DNA of 64,000 nt from Chitinophaga pinensis (GCA_902167325.1 LR632930.1:1674001-1738000), one strand, 5' to 3'; counted from the stretch's first letter, positions 9,218 to 18,140 are shown. Notes: a model not told the origin generated them from the letters alone. A program made the numbers and translations.

Positions 9218-10120
9218 TTAACGGATAGTGAGTTGATGTTGCTTCATCGTGAAACTGATTTTAGGTTTATAACTTATTTTTTGGAGGATATCCAGCACCT
9301 GTTGCAGGGGCATGCCTGCAGGGAAGCGGAACGTGTAGCTGCCTGCTCTTCTGTCGAGCGCGGTGGATACGGTGATGCCATATTGATCTTCAAGTGTATG
9401 GATCACGTCGGAAAGTGTGGCATTCTGGAGGAGGATTTCGCCCTTCGTCCATGCGAGGGCATCACTGTGTTGTATGGTGTCGATTTGTTTTTGCGGATAC
9501 GTGAGTCGCTGCCCCGGTGCAAGGATGCCGTGGCCGCTGGCTTTTACTTTGCCGGAGAGGAGGGTGATACGCCGGGTGTTGCCACATCCGGGGCGCTCCA
9601 TGGTGAAGGCGGTACCGAGTACGGTGACGGTGTCGGTTCCCATGAATACAGTGAACGGCTTCTCTGCAGATCCCTGCACTTCGAAATATGCCTTGCCCTG
9701 CAGGAGCTTCACCTGCCTTTGTCCGGCTACTTCTTCAAAAACCAATTTGGAGTTGGGACCGGCAGTAACACGGCTCTGGTCGGAGAGGATGAATGTACGT
9801 ACTTCACCGGCGGCAGTGGTCATCGAAAGGGTTTCGGGCGTTTGCGGGCGCAGGAGCCATGCTGCGGCAAGTGCAATTGCACCTGCAAGGGTTGCCGCTG
9901 CAGCGTAGCGCCACAAGCGCCTTGGGCGGCGGTGGGCGTTAGCTTCGATGTGCTGCCACATGGTATTATGGAGGCGGGCCTTTTCATCAGCCTTCAATAT
10001 GAAAGGTTCAGCGGTTTCTGCCAGCCCGTCGAGCCAATGGTGGAGCAGGCGCTCTTCTTCCGGCGAGGCCTGGCCACTGCGGTATTTTTCCAGTAATGCC
10101 TGTATGTCTTTAGGATCCAA
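9218..10120 (-). CDS. FecR-family anti-sigma factor
   Basis: This 300-aa protein has a cytoplasmic N-terminal region (MDPKDIQALLEKYRSGQASP, EEERLLHHWL), one membrane span at about 88-105 (WRYAAAATLAGAIALAAAWL), a FecR domain (TTAAGEVRTFILSDQSRVTA, YFEVQGSAEKPFTV) and a C-terminal DUF4974-type domain (DVIHTLEDQYGITV, PLQQVLDILQKIS). It should hold the sigma factor at the membrane until the STN domain of the SusC protein signals substrate binding. It lies 84 bp after the sigma gene and 117 bp before susC, the usual order in Bacteroidota. Confidence 0.95.
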   Translation of the reverse strand: MDPKDIQALLEKYRSGQASPEEERLLHHWLDGLAETAEPFILKADEKARLHNTMWQHIEANAHRRPRRLWRYAAAATLAGAIALAAAWLLRPQTPETLSMTTAAGEVRTFILSDQSRVTAGPNSKLVFEEVAGQRQVKLLQGKAYFEVQGSAEKPFTVFMGTDTVTVLGTAFTMERPGCGNTRRITLLSGKVKASGHGILAPGQRLTYPQKQIDTIQHSDALAWTKGEILLQNATLSDVIHTLEDQYGITVSTALDRRAGSYTFRFPAGMPLQQVLDILQKISYKPKISFTMKQHQLTIR

Positions 10121-10204
10121 GTGAAGGTCGCTTTCTTAAAAGACACGCCTGGAAACCGGGATAACTATCGGCAGTGAAAATATTTTTTTGCTTACAAAAA
10201 CGAT

Positions 10205-10777
10205 TTAGTGGAGGATGCAGAAGATAATGAAAGGGATGGTTTGCCATTGTATGCGGATGCGGCGCAGGGCGGTATTGATCTGGTTACGGATGGTTTGTTC
10301 GCTGCTGCCAAGGCGAAGGGCTATCTCGGGAACGGAGAGGTGCTGAATACGGTGCATGTAAAATGCGGTTTTCATTCGTACCGGCAGGCGGTCAATAGAC
10401 CGAAGTAAGGCAGTCTCTGTTTCACGGAAGTGTATGGTGTCGAGGATGGAGTTATCGGCCCTGGCGGTTGATGCTCCGAATTGGCCTACATGCTGTTGGT
10501 AAACCTGTTCGTCCCGGATAACGTTCAGGAGGCGGTTGCGGAGTGCTGAGCGGAGGTAGGCGGGAACGGAAGTAACGGGAGGCAGCTGGTGGTGTGTTTC
10601 CCAGAGGTGGATAAAGAGGCTCTGGATAGCATCCTGAGCAGCGGAACTGTCTTTCAATACGCGCACGGCATAGCTGTACAGCTCTTCCCAATACGCATCA
10701 AACAATGCGCGGAAGGCGGTTGAGTGGCCCTGTCGGACCTTTTCCCATAATGTATCTGGCTGTGGTTGCTGCCGCAT
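10205..10777 (-). CDS. ECF RNA polymerase sigma factor
   Basis: The 190-aa product has sigma region 2 (FRALFDAYWEELYSYAVRVL, QDAIQSLFIHLWE) and region 4 (LPVRMKTAFYMHRIQHLSVP, GSSEQTIRNQINTALRR). Length and order fit the FecI-like Bacteroidota ECF group. It is expected to direct transcription of the adjacent SusC/SusD locus when released by the FecR protein encoded next. A Bacteroidota -7 element (TAATTTTG on the minus strand) lies 21 bp before the ATG. Confidence 0.95.
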   Translation of the reverse strand: MRQQPQPDTLWEKVRQGHSTAFRALFDAYWEELYSYAVRVLKDSSAAQDAIQSLFIHLWETHHQLPPVTSVPAYLRSALRNRLLNVIRDEQVYQQHVGQFGASTARADNSILDTIHFRETETALLRSIDRLPVRMKTAFYMHRIQHLSVPEIALRLGSSEQTIRNQINTALRRIRIQWQTIPFIIFCILH

Positions 10778-10797
10778 ATCCCCTCTATTATGCGCTT

Positions 10798-10805
10798 CAA
10801 AATTA
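10798..10805 (-). promoter_or_regulatory. -7 element for the ECF sigma gene
   Basis: The minus strand reads TAATTTTG, a full match to the Bacteroidota -7 consensus TAnnTTTG. No good -33 TTTG is seen at the expected distance. The start codon is 21 bp downstream, which fits a short leader. Confidence 0.4.
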
Positions 10806-10897
10806 TAACGTATCCGGTGGAATTCTACTATTGCTCTATTTATGAAATTGTTAAGTAAAAATTAGGAAGAATTGCGGATATAAAAAACTTTGTTCAA

Positions 10898-10930
10898 AAA
10901 AAGTGCCGGGCGGATGGCCCGGCACTTTTT
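10898..10930 (-). terminator. Rho-independent terminator of dnaA
   Basis: Perfect 14-bp arms (10898..10911 and 10917..10930; core GTGCCGGGC / GCCCGGCAC) with a 5-nt loop. Arms start and end in A/T runs, so it can work in both directions. It lies 29 bp after the dnaA stop. Confidence 0.88.
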
Positions 10931-10958
10931 GAATGACTTTAGTTGCGTTGCAGGAATG

Positions 10959-12392
10959 CTACATGGCAGCGAGTTGCACTTTTTGTTGCAATTCAATTAC
11001 ACTGTCGCGGAAGCTGTTATCTGTATCCATGAGGTCCTTGACGGTTTGGCAGGAGTGGATCACGGTAGTGTGGTCTCTTCCGCCGAAGTGTTCGCCAATG
11101 GTTTTCAGGGAGTTCTTGGTAAAACTTTTGGCCAGGTACATGGTGATCTGGCGGGCCTGTACGATTTCGCGTTTGCGGGTTTTCTGCAACAGCTTGTCGT
11201 AAGCCACATCGAAGTATTCGCACACCATTTTCTGGATGCTTTCGATGGTGATTTCCTTAGAGGAGGTTTTTACGAAAGATTTCAGGACGCGCTTAGCCAG
11301 CTCCAGATCAATCTCTTTCCGGTTGAGGGAAGATTGGGCGAGGAGGGAGATGAGTGCGCCTTCCAGTTCGCGGACGTTGCTTTGAATGTTGTAGGCAACA
11401 TACTTCACTACTTCTTTGGGCATTTCGAGGCCATCGTTCCGCATCTTCATTTCCAGTATTTCCATACGGGTCTCGAAATCGGGGAGCTGAATGTCTGCAC
11501 TGAGGCCCCAGCGGAAACGGCTCAGCAGTCTTTCCTGAACACCATCCAGATCTTTGGGCGGTTTATCGGAAGTAAGGATGAGTTGTTTGCCACTCTGGTG
11601 AAGGTGGTTGAAGATGGCGAAAAACGCGTCCTGCGATTTTTCGGCACGGGCGAAGAACTGGATATCGTCTACGATCAATACGTCTATTAACTGATAGAAG
11701 TGGATGAAGTCGTTGATGATATTATTCTTGGAGTGGTCGATGAACTGGTTGATGAACTTTTCCGCGCTTACATAGAGAACGGCTTTGTTCGGGTTCTGCC
11801 TTTTCACTTCGTTGCCGATAGCCTGCGCGAGGTGCGTTTTGCCAAGGCCAACGCCTCCGTATATAACGAGAGGGTTGAAGGAGGTGCCTCCGGGTTTGTC
11901 GGATACGGTTTTACCGGCCCGGCGTGCCACGCGGTTGCAATCCCCTTCGATGAAAGACTCGAAGGTGTAATTGTGGTTCAGTTGAGAATCGATCTGAACA
12001 CGTTTGATACCCGGAATCACGAAGGGATTTTTTACCGGGTTCTGTATCGTAAGGGGGAAATCAACTTCACTATCCTTCTGGGGCTTGGTAAACTGCGTAG
12101 GCATGTTCACCGTTTTAGGATGTTGGTGAGGGGTGCTGTTCTCTACCACGATTCTATACTCCAGGCGTGCTTCTTTGCCGAGCTCGCGCTTGATGGTTTT
12201 ACCTAACAGGCCCACATAATGTTCTTCCAGGTATTCATAGAAAAACTGGCTGGGTACTTGAATGGTTAAAACGTTGTTCTCAAGCTTTACGGGTTTTATC
12301 GGCTCAAACCATGTTTTGAAAGGCTGCCACTCCACAATATCCCTGATTATATTCAGACACCTATCCCAAACTTGTTCGCAAGTTTTATTCAT
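10959..12392 (-). CDS. dnaA: Chromosomal replication initiator DnaA
   Basis: The 477-aa protein has all four DnaA domains: domain I (EQVWDRCLNIIRDIVEWQPF), a short linker, the AAA+ domain with Walker A GGVGLGKTHLAQAI and Walker B VLIVDDIQFF, and the domain IV DNA-binding signature GEHFGGRDHTTVIHSC near residue 445. It opens origin DNA at DnaA boxes in the ATP-bound state. The start MNKTCEQVWDRCL fits the family. It is a single-gene unit with its own terminator. No clear cluster of DnaA boxes was seen in the upstream 542-bp gap. Confidence 0.98.
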   Translation of the reverse strand: MNKTCEQVWDRCLNIIRDIVEWQPFKTWFEPIKPVKLENNVLTIQVPSQFFYEYLEEHYVGLLGKTIKRELGKEARLEYRIVVENSTPHQHPKTVNMPTQFTKPQKDSEVDFPLTIQNPVKNPFVIPGIKRVQIDSQLNHNYTFESFIEGDCNRVARRAGKTVSDKPGGTSFNPLVIYGGVGLGKTHLAQAIGNEVKRQNPNKAVLYVSAEKFINQFIDHSKNNIINDFIHFYQLIDVLIVDDIQFFARAEKSQDAFFAIFNHLHQSGKQLILTSDKPPKDLDGVQERLLSRFRWGLSADIQLPDFETRMEILEMKMRNDGLEMPKEVVKYVAYNIQSNVRELEGALISLLAQSSLNRKEIDLELAKRVLKSFVKTSSKEITIESIQKMVCEYFDVAYDKLLQKTRKREIVQARQITMYLAKSFTKNSLKTIGEHFGGRDHTTVIHSCQTVKDLMDTDNSFRDSVIELQQKVQLAAM

Positions 12393-12934
12393 TTAGAAAA
12401 AAATAATTTGTCGTGTTTATAATTTGGGTGTTCTCGAATACTAAAGTCTTCAATGCGGGCAGTTGAAGATCTTTTTGACAGGACGACGAATATCTGTAGA
12501 AAATGTTGAAAAAAAAATAAATCTGCCCTTGTTTTATTTCCTACAAATACAGTGTGCCAGCCCTGTTTTTTTCGTATTTAAATCGGCTAAAACACCCGTT
12601 TAGCCTGCAATTCGACCACTATGAAAAGTGTTAAACCGTACAAGCATGATTAACAAGTAATTTGTTAAAGTGTTTACTGATTAACGCGTAAATGGTCGGC
12701 TTATCAGGTAAAATAACATTGCCCTTTACCTGCCTTGAAAGGCAAGCCCCTAAGGGCACATTGTTGGCTCTTGCGTGTTTCACTTTTTTGGTAACTTCTT
12801 TTTCGGTTTCTCGAATCGGCTGCAAATTTATGATCTTGTTTCTAATAAATGCGAATAACTTGTGTAAAAGTTGTTGATTATTCCTGTGTTGAAAAACCTA
12901 TCTTTGGCGCAATTGAAATTTTAAACTAGTTATT
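12393..12934. other. 542-bp divergent intergenic region dnaA / DUF3127 gene
   Basis: The region is AT-rich and separates divergently transcribed dnaA and the DUF3127 gene. I looked for TTATnCACA-type DnaA boxes on both strands and found no convincing one, so I do not call an origin. Short open frames exist (one of 64 codons on the minus strand at 12631..12825) but show no recognisable protein features. The right end holds the promoter for the DUF3127 gene. Confidence 0.5.
12899..12906 (+). promoter_or_regulatory. -7 element for the DUF3127 gene
   Basis: TATCTTTG matches TAnnTTTG exactly and lies 28 bp before the ATG at 12935. A TTGTTG at 12871..12876 may be the -33 element, though the spacing (22) is slightly longer than the usual 19. 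Confidence 0.5.
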
Positions 12935-13333
12935 ATGAGCTTTGAAGTTACCGGAAAACTGGTAGTGAAGTACAATACGGTGCAGCGCAGCGAATCATTT
13001 AAAACCCGCGAGTTTGTTATAGAGAAATCTGATGACATCAATGGACGGGTGATTACCAATTATATCAAGTTTCAGTCAGTTCAGGATCGTACCGCTATTG
13101 TGGATCGTCACAATGAAGGCGAAATGGTTAAAGTTTATTTTAATATAAAAGGTACCCGTTGGGAAAAAGACGGTAAAGTAAACTACATCACCAACCTCGA
13201 TGCATGGCGTATCGAATCCATGATGCAGGGCGCCCCCGGTGCTGACCCCATGCCTAACTACAATACTTCCCAGGAAGGTTCCTTCAGCGGTGGTGGTAAC
13301 AGCGGCAACAGCGGCGATGATCTTCCGTTCTAA
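12935..13333 (+). CDS. DUF3127 protein, SSB-like tail
   Basis: The 132-aa product begins MSFEVTGKLVVKYNTVQRSE and contains KTREFVIEKSDD, NYIKFQSVQDRT, EGEMVKVYFNIKG and YITNLDAWRIE, matching the Bacteroidota family DUF3127, which has a beta-rich OB-fold-like pattern. After about residue 100 it turns into a flexible Gly/Ser/Asn linker and ends GNSGDDLPF. That acidic, Phe-terminated tip resembles the protein-binding tail of single-stranded DNA-binding proteins (DDDIPF). A DNA-binding role is therefore plausible but is inference. It is a single-gene unit followed by a terminator. Confidence 0.85.
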   Translation: MSFEVTGKLVVKYNTVQRSESFKTREFVIEKSDDINGRVITNYIKFQSVQDRTAIVDRHNEGEMVKVYFNIKGTRWEKDGKVNYITNLDAWRIESMMQGAPGADPMPNYNTSQEGSFSGGGNSGNSGDDLPF

Positions 13334-13374
13334 TTCAGCATTTATACCGGCTCCCTGAGCCTTATCATATTACA

Positions 13375-13405
13375 GGCGCCCCGCAACAGCGGGGCGCCTT
13401 CTTTT
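13375..13405 (+). terminator. Terminator after DUF3127 gene
   Basis: Perfect 10-bp GC-rich arms GGCGCCCCGC and GCGGGGCGCC around an AACA loop, followed by TTCTTTT. Confidence 0.85.
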
Positions 13406-13411
13406 ATTACC

Positions 13412-13419
13412 TATCTTTG
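13412..13419 (+). promoter_or_regulatory. -7 element for the FAD oxidoreductase gene
   Basis: TATCTTTG, an exact match to TAnnTTTG, 27 bp before the ATG at 13447 and just after the preceding terminator. Confidence 0.5.
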
Positions 13420-13446
13420 CCCCGGTTTTTAGGATAAATACCTAAC

Positions 13447-15033
13447 ATGGTCAAACAAATCTCTCTCAAGCTCCTCCCGCAGGATGCATCTTCCCATCGC
13501 GCCATTGCGCGCCTTGCCGCCGAAGCTCTCGGTGTCAAAACTTCCGAAGTAACAGGCTTCAATATCGTGAAACGCTCTATAGACGCGCGTTCACGACAAC
13601 CCTACTTCATGCTCACCCTGGAAGTGTTCGCCAGCGAACCCTTTCAGCCCAAAGCCCTGGAACAGTTCCGGTACGAAACGCTGAAGCCTGATGCTCATCC
13701 CGTTATCGTCATCGGCGCCGGTCCCGCAGGGCTATTTGCTGCTCTCCGCCTCATAGAGCTGGGCTTCCTGCCCATCGTGCTCGAAAGAGGTAAAGATGTG
13801 CGCGCCCGCCGCCGCGATCTCGCCGCACTCAACAAAACCGGTATCGTTAACCCCGAGTCTAACTATTGCTTCGGGGAAGGCGGTGCAGGAACCTATTCCG
13901 ACGGTAAGCTATACACGCGATCCAACAAGCGCGGAAATATCCAGCGCATCCTGCACATATTCCGCCAATTTGGCGCAGATGATGCCATCACTACAGATGC
14001 GCATCCTCACATCGGCACCAACAAGCTCCCCCACATCATCACCGCTATGCGTGAACAGATCATCAACAGCGGGGGAGCGGTTCATTTTGAACAGAAGGTT
14101 TCAGACTTCCTGATAGATAAAGGACAGATCACCGGCGTGAAGTGCGCAGGCGGTGATGTGTTTCATGCCCAACACGTTATCCTTGCCACCGGTCACTCCG
14201 CCCGAGATATCTTTCAGTTGCTGCACGACAGGAACATCCTCATTGAAAGAAAGCCCTTCGCACTGGGTGTTCGCGTAGAGCATCCGCAGTCGCTCATCGA
14301 CAGTGCCCAGTATCATTGTGCCCTCCGGGGAGATTACCTCCCTCCTGCCAGTTACAGCCTCGTAGAACAGGTGAATGGCCGCGGTGTGTTCTCCTTCTGT
14401 ATGTGCCCAGGTGGTATCATTGCTCCGGCAGCTACTTCACCCGGTGAGCTGGTGGTAAACGGGTGGTCGCCTTCGAAGCGTAACAACCCTTACGCTAACT
14501 CCGGTATGGTAGTAACGGTAGATGAGGAGGACTTTGCGCCATTTGCCAAGGCAGGTCCCCTTGCTGCCATGTTGTACCAGCAGGCGGTGGAACGCACGGC
14601 TTTTGAAGCAGGCGGAGGTGGCTTTGTTGCCCCTGCTCAGCGTATGACCGATTTCGTGAAAGGCAAAGTGTCGGCTTCCCTGCCGGATTGTTCTTATATA
14701 CCCGGTGTACGCAGCACCGATATGCGTGATGTACTGCCTGCTGCGGTTCATTCGAGACTGGGAGAGGCTTTTAAAGCATTCGGGAAGAAGATAAGAGGTT
14801 ATTTCACGGAAGAGGCGATACTGGTGGCCACAGAGTCTCGCACTTCCAGCCCCGTCCGCATCCCACGGAACGATCATGATCTCATGCACCCGCAGGTGAA
14901 AGGATTATACCCCTGTGGCGAAGGAGCGGGTTATGCCGGCGGTATTGTGTCCGCAGCCATGGACGGTGAGCGGGTGGCGGAAGCCATCGCCGGGATTGGT
15001 CCAGTGAAACTGCCGGTTGGTGTATCATCCTGA
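13447..15033 (+). CDS. NAD(P)/FAD-dependent oxidoreductase (COG2509 type)
   Basis: This 528-aa protein starts with a small N-terminal region (MVKQISLKLLPQDASSH), then a dinucleotide-binding motif VIVIGAGPAGLFAALRL near residue 90 and the second half ERGKDVRARRRDLAALNK. Further signatures are NYCFGEGGAGTYSDGKLYTR, HIGTNKLPHI and the C-terminal YPCGEGAGYAGGIVSAAMDG, which closes the FAD site. These fit the uncharacterised FAD-dependent dehydrogenase family COG2509. The substrate is unknown. It has its own promoter and is followed after 66 bp by an ABC transporter unit. Confidence 0.88.
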   Translation: MVKQISLKLLPQDASSHRAIARLAAEALGVKTSEVTGFNIVKRSIDARSRQPYFMLTLEVFASEPFQPKALEQFRYETLKPDAHPVIVIGAGPAGLFAALRLIELGFLPIVLERGKDVRARRRDLAALNKTGIVNPESNYCFGEGGAGTYSDGKLYTRSNKRGNIQRILHIFRQFGADDAITTDAHPHIGTNKLPHIITAMREQIINSGGAVHFEQKVSDFLIDKGQITGVKCAGGDVFHAQHVILATGHSARDIFQLLHDRNILIERKPFALGVRVEHPQSLIDSAQYHCALRGDYLPPASYSLVEQVNGRGVFSFCMCPGGIIAPAATSPGELVVNGWSPSKRNNPYANSGMVVTVDEEDFAPFAKAGPLAAMLYQQAVERTAFEAGGGGFVAPAQRMTDFVKGKVSASLPDCSYIPGVRSTDMRDVLPAAVHSRLGEAFKAFGKKIRGYFTEEAILVATESRTSSPVRIPRNDHDLMHPQVKGLYPCGEGAGYAGGIVSAAMDGERVAEAIAGIGPVKLPVGVSS

Positions 15034-15099
15034 AAATACAACGTCAATTCTTTGGCGCGCATAGGGTAATTGGGTAATTTTCACCCGTCAATTATCCTT

Positions 15100-16029
15100 A
15101 TGAACGTACTGGAACTCCAACATCTTAAGAAGTATTATGCGACCCACCGTGCGGTGGACGATATCAGCTTCTCCATCCCGAAGGGCAGCATCTTCGGACT
15201 GCTTGGCCCGAATGGTGCGGGCAAAACTACGCTCCTGCGTATGATCACCGGCATTATTTACCCCGATGCCGGGGAAGTTCTTTTTGACGGCCGCCCGTTT
15301 GACCCGCATAACGATATCCAGTATATCGGGTATATGCCGGAAGAGCGTGGACTGTACAAAAAGATGAAAGTGGGAGAACAGGTCATGTACCTCGCTCAGC
15401 TCAAAGGCCTCAGCGCAAAGGAAGCCCGTCAGAAGATCGATTACTGGTTCAACCGGTTCGAAATCACATCCTGGTCAAATAAGAAGATCGAAGAGCTTTC
15501 CAAGGGCATGCAGCAAAAAGTGCAGTTTATCTCCACTGTAATGCATCATCCCAAGCTGCTGATCCTGGACGAACCTTTCTCCGGGCTCGACCCCATTAAC
15601 TCACAACTCATTCAGGACGAGATCTTCCAGCTGGCCAAAGGCGGCACCACCATCATCTTCTCCACGCACCGTATGGAACAGGTGGAAGAGATCTGCGACC
15701 ATATCGTTCTCGTCAATAAAGGCAAAAAGGTGCTCGACGGGCCGGTGAAGCAAATCCGTCAGGACTTCAAACATCATCTTTACCGTGTCAGCCTCGAGTC
15801 CATGCCTAATCCGGCGCAGATGGCAACGCATCATTTCACCATCGTGAAGCAGCATGAAAATGGCTATACCGTGAAGATCAATGAATACAGTAAGACCAAC
15901 GACATTCTCGCCCACTTCCTGCATCATGATATCCAGGTCACTTACTTTGAAGAAATCCTCCCCACCATTCACGAAGTTTTCATCCAGCAGGTAAAGACCA
16001 CGGATATGGAAGCAGCAGCGGTTAATTGA
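15100..16029 (+). CDS. ABC transporter ATP-binding protein (NatA-like)
   Basis: The 309-aa product has Walker A GLLGPNGAGKTTLLRMITG, Q-loop region YMPEERGLYKKMKVG, signature LSKGMQQKVQF, Walker B LLILDEPFSGLDP and the switch His in FSTHRMEQ. The C-terminal extension (about 225-305) fits DUF4162 found in NatA/EcsA-like ATPases. The ATG at 15100 was preferred over an upstream TTG/ATG because LELQHLKKYY is the usual family N-terminus. It should power the ABC-2 permease encoded at 16789, giving an exporter. A lipoprotein gene sits between the two. Confidence 0.92.
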   Translation: MNVLELQHLKKYYATHRAVDDISFSIPKGSIFGLLGPNGAGKTTLLRMITGIIYPDAGEVLFDGRPFDPHNDIQYIGYMPEERGLYKKMKVGEQVMYLAQLKGLSAKEARQKIDYWFNRFEITSWSNKKIEELSKGMQQKVQFISTVMHHPKLLILDEPFSGLDPINSQLIQDEIFQLAKGGTTIIFSTHRMEQVEEICDHIVLVNKGKKVLDGPVKQIRQDFKHHLYRVSLESMPNPAQMATHHFTIVKQHENGYTVKINEYSKTNDILAHFLHHDIQVTYFEEILPTIHEVFIQQVKTTDMEAAAVN

Positions 16030-16034
16030 TACCT

Positions 16035-16796
16035 ATGAAGTATAGCATTTTCTTATTAATGATAATAGCCGCAGGATGCGGCGAAGCAGCAGGTACAAAA
16101 CACATCGCAGACAGTACGGAAGCACAATGGAACAAGCCAGAGGATGAGCGGCTGGCAAAGGCCGAAGCTTTTCTAAAGTTGTTTCCCATTATCAATCCCA
16201 ATGATTTTGAAGTATCCTCTCCCAATACTGATTCCAATGGTGTAATGAAAGGCCTTGTGGGGAAGTGGATAGACAGCAATATGGTACATTGGTTACCGGA
16301 TGATTGGGAGAAGCGGGAAATAGGTATGCCCGGAGAATTGTATGGAGGTTATTTTGCTATCGGCCGCTTCCCTGTTGGAGACTATGAGATGCTGATCGTG
16401 AGGGCACCCGGTGAATATGAAAGCAGTGCCATCAAGCTGCTCGCCTGGTATAAGCCTTCCGCTGAGTGCAAAGATCATATTTTGCTGGCAGACCATTGGG
16501 GAGATGCAGGTGAGTCGCAATACACCTATAGCTGGTTACATCCCGGCAATAATCAGTTGGAAGTGCGGATGGGTGTAAATTATATTTACGGTGACCCGGA
16601 AGATACTACCGGCCGCACTGAATCGTCTTCCGATTACCGCATCTTCTATTTCCGCGATGGCGCATTTGATACCACTGGTATGAGTTCACGCCGAAACGAA
16701 GCCTTTTTCCGTTCAAAACTTAAAGACAGCTATCTGGAACCCGATTCCGTTTACGTTGAATATCACCCAAACTCTAACTCTGACTCCCATGAATAA
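16035..16796 (+). CDS. Lipoprotein of unknown function inside ABC operon
   Basis: The 253-aa product begins MKYSIFLLMIIAAGCGEAAG, a lipoprotein signal with the acylated Cys at residue 15. The mature part is hydrophilic, with YGGYFAIGRFPVGDYEMLIV and WLHPGNNQLEVRMGVNYIY, and shows no family I recognise. It lies 5 bp after the ATPase gene and overlaps the permease start by 8 bp, so all three are probably translated together. It may be a late insertion or an accessory part of the exporter. Confidence 0.7.
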   Translation: MKYSIFLLMIIAAGCGEAAGTKHIADSTEAQWNKPEDERLAKAEAFLKLFPIINPNDFEVSSPNTDSNGVMKGLVGKWIDSNMVHWLPDDWEKREIGMPGELYGGYFAIGRFPVGDYEMLIVRAPGEYESSAIKLLAWYKPSAECKDHILLADHWGDAGESQYTYSWLHPGNNQLEVRMGVNYIYGDPEDTTGRTESSSDYRIFYFRDGAFDTTGMSSRRNEAFFRSKLKDSYLEPDSVYVEYHPNSNSDSHE

Positions 16797-18078
16797 AATC
16801 TGGATCATCATCAAAAGAGAATTCCTCACCAGGGTACGCAAGAAATCCTTCATTGTTACCACCCTGCTGTTGCCTATCCTTTTCGCGTCTATGATCGTGT
16901 TACCGAGCCTTTTCATCAATTCCGACAATGATGAGAAAGTAGCGGTGATCGATGATAGTGGTTTCTTCGCCGGCAAACTCCCCGACGAGAAAGGCATCCA
17001 CTATAACTTCGTGGAAGCAAAGCTGGATACCTTCAAGAAAAGCTACCGTGATCGGGGTTATACCGGCCTGCTGCATATCCCCAAAATGGATATCAACCGC
17101 CTTCCCGCCATCGTCTATTACAGCAAAGGCCAGATGCCCTTCTCCCTGAGAGGCAGCATGGAAAAGAGACTGGAAAGCGTGATTGAAGACAAGCGTATGG
17201 AGATGGCAGGTATCGATAAATCGAAACTGGAAGACATCCGTGCGGATATCAGTATTGAGAACCTCGCAGGAGAAGCAGAAAAGAAAGGCAGCTCCACCGT
17301 GGCTTATATCGTAGGCTGGATTTCAGGCTTCCTGATCTATATCGTGTTACTGGTATTTGGTATGATGGTAATGCGGGGAGTGATGGAAGAGAAGACCAAC
17401 CGTATCGCGGAGGTAATGGTATCGAGCGTAAAGCCCTTCCAGCTGATGATGGGCAAGATCATAGGCATCGCAGGCGTAGGATTGGTACAATTTATCATAT
17501 GGACCGCAATCATTATTGGTCTGCGCCTTTTGTTGCTGCCTTTACTGGGTGCTGATACGGATGTAAGCGCTGCCGGACAGATGTCTGCCAACGCCAGCGG
17601 CAAGTTCAAGGAGCAAATGGAATTTGTTTTCAACAGCATCGACTGGTTCTCATTACTTCCTCTCTTCCTCTTCTACTTCCTGGGTGGTTACCTTTTCTAT
17701 GCGGCATTGTTTGCGGCAGTAGGCAGCCTGGTGAATGAAGATCCCAACGATGCGCAGTCGCTTACTTTCCCCATCACGCTTCCCATCATCGTTGCAATCA
17801 TCATCATGATTCAGGCGGTGGTGAAGCCAACCAGCCAGTTGGCAGTTTGGGGTAGTATCATTCCGTTCACTTCGCCTGTGGTAATGATGGCTCGTATCCC
17901 ATATGGCGTACCGGGCACGGTACCCTACTGGCAGCTGGGGCTGTCCATGATATCACTCATTGCTGGCTTCCTTGCTACCACCTGGGTGGCCGCGAAGATC
18001 TACCGCACAGGAATTCTTATGTACGGTAAGAAAGTGACACTGGGCGAAGTGGGTAAGTGGATTTTCAGAAAAAGCTAG
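16789..18078 (+). CDS. ABC-2 type permease (NatB-like)
   Basis: The 429-aa product starts MNKIWIIIKREFLTRVRKKS, has one N-terminal membrane helix (VTTLLLPILFASMIVLPSLF), a soluble extracytoplasmic part of about 130 residues and then five further helices from about residue 175 (AYIVGWISGFLIYIVLLVFG; IGVGLVQF-type segment; LFYFLGGYLFYAALFAAVGS; and others). The motif RGVMEEKTNRIAEVMVSSVK is typical of NatB/YhaP permeases. With the ATPase at 15100 it should form an exporter. A strong terminator follows 21 bp after the stop. Confidence 0.9.
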   Translation: MNKIWIIIKREFLTRVRKKSFIVTTLLLPILFASMIVLPSLFINSDNDEKVAVIDDSGFFAGKLPDEKGIHYNFVEAKLDTFKKSYRDRGYTGLLHIPKMDINRLPAIVYYSKGQMPFSLRGSMEKRLESVIEDKRMEMAGIDKSKLEDIRADISIENLAGEAEKKGSSTVAYIVGWISGFLIYIVLLVFGMMVMRGVMEEKTNRIAEVMVSSVKPFQLMMGKIIGIAGVGLVQFIIWTAIIIGLRLLLLPLLGADTDVSAAGQMSANASGKFKEQMEFVFNSIDWFSLLPLFLFYFLGGYLFYAALFAAVGSLVNEDPNDAQSLTFPITLPIIVAIIIMIQAVVKPTSQLAVWGSIIPFTSPVVMMARIPYGVPGTVPYWQLGLSMISLIAGFLATTWVAAKIYRTGILMYGKKVTLGEVGKWIFRKS

Positions 18079-18099
18079 TGAATATTGCGGGATAATCGC

Positions 18100-18140
18100 A
18101 AAAAAGGGCCGTCTCTCATCATCGGAGACGGCCCTTTTTT
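18100..18140 (+). terminator. Terminator after ABC permease gene
   Basis: Arms AAAAAAGGGCCGTCTC and GAGACGGCCCTTTTTT pair perfectly over 16 bp around a 9-nt loop. It ends the plus-strand operon before the repeat array. Confidence 0.9.

Noticed and set aside
12631..12825. 64-codon minus-strand frame upstream of dnaA
   Set aside because: No signal peptide or domain, and its only nearby -7-like element (TAAATTTG) overlaps its start codon.
12393..12934. Possible replication origin next to dnaA
   Set aside because: No cluster of TTATnCACA-type boxes could be found; adjacency to dnaA alone is not enough. A GC-skew plot of the genome would decide.
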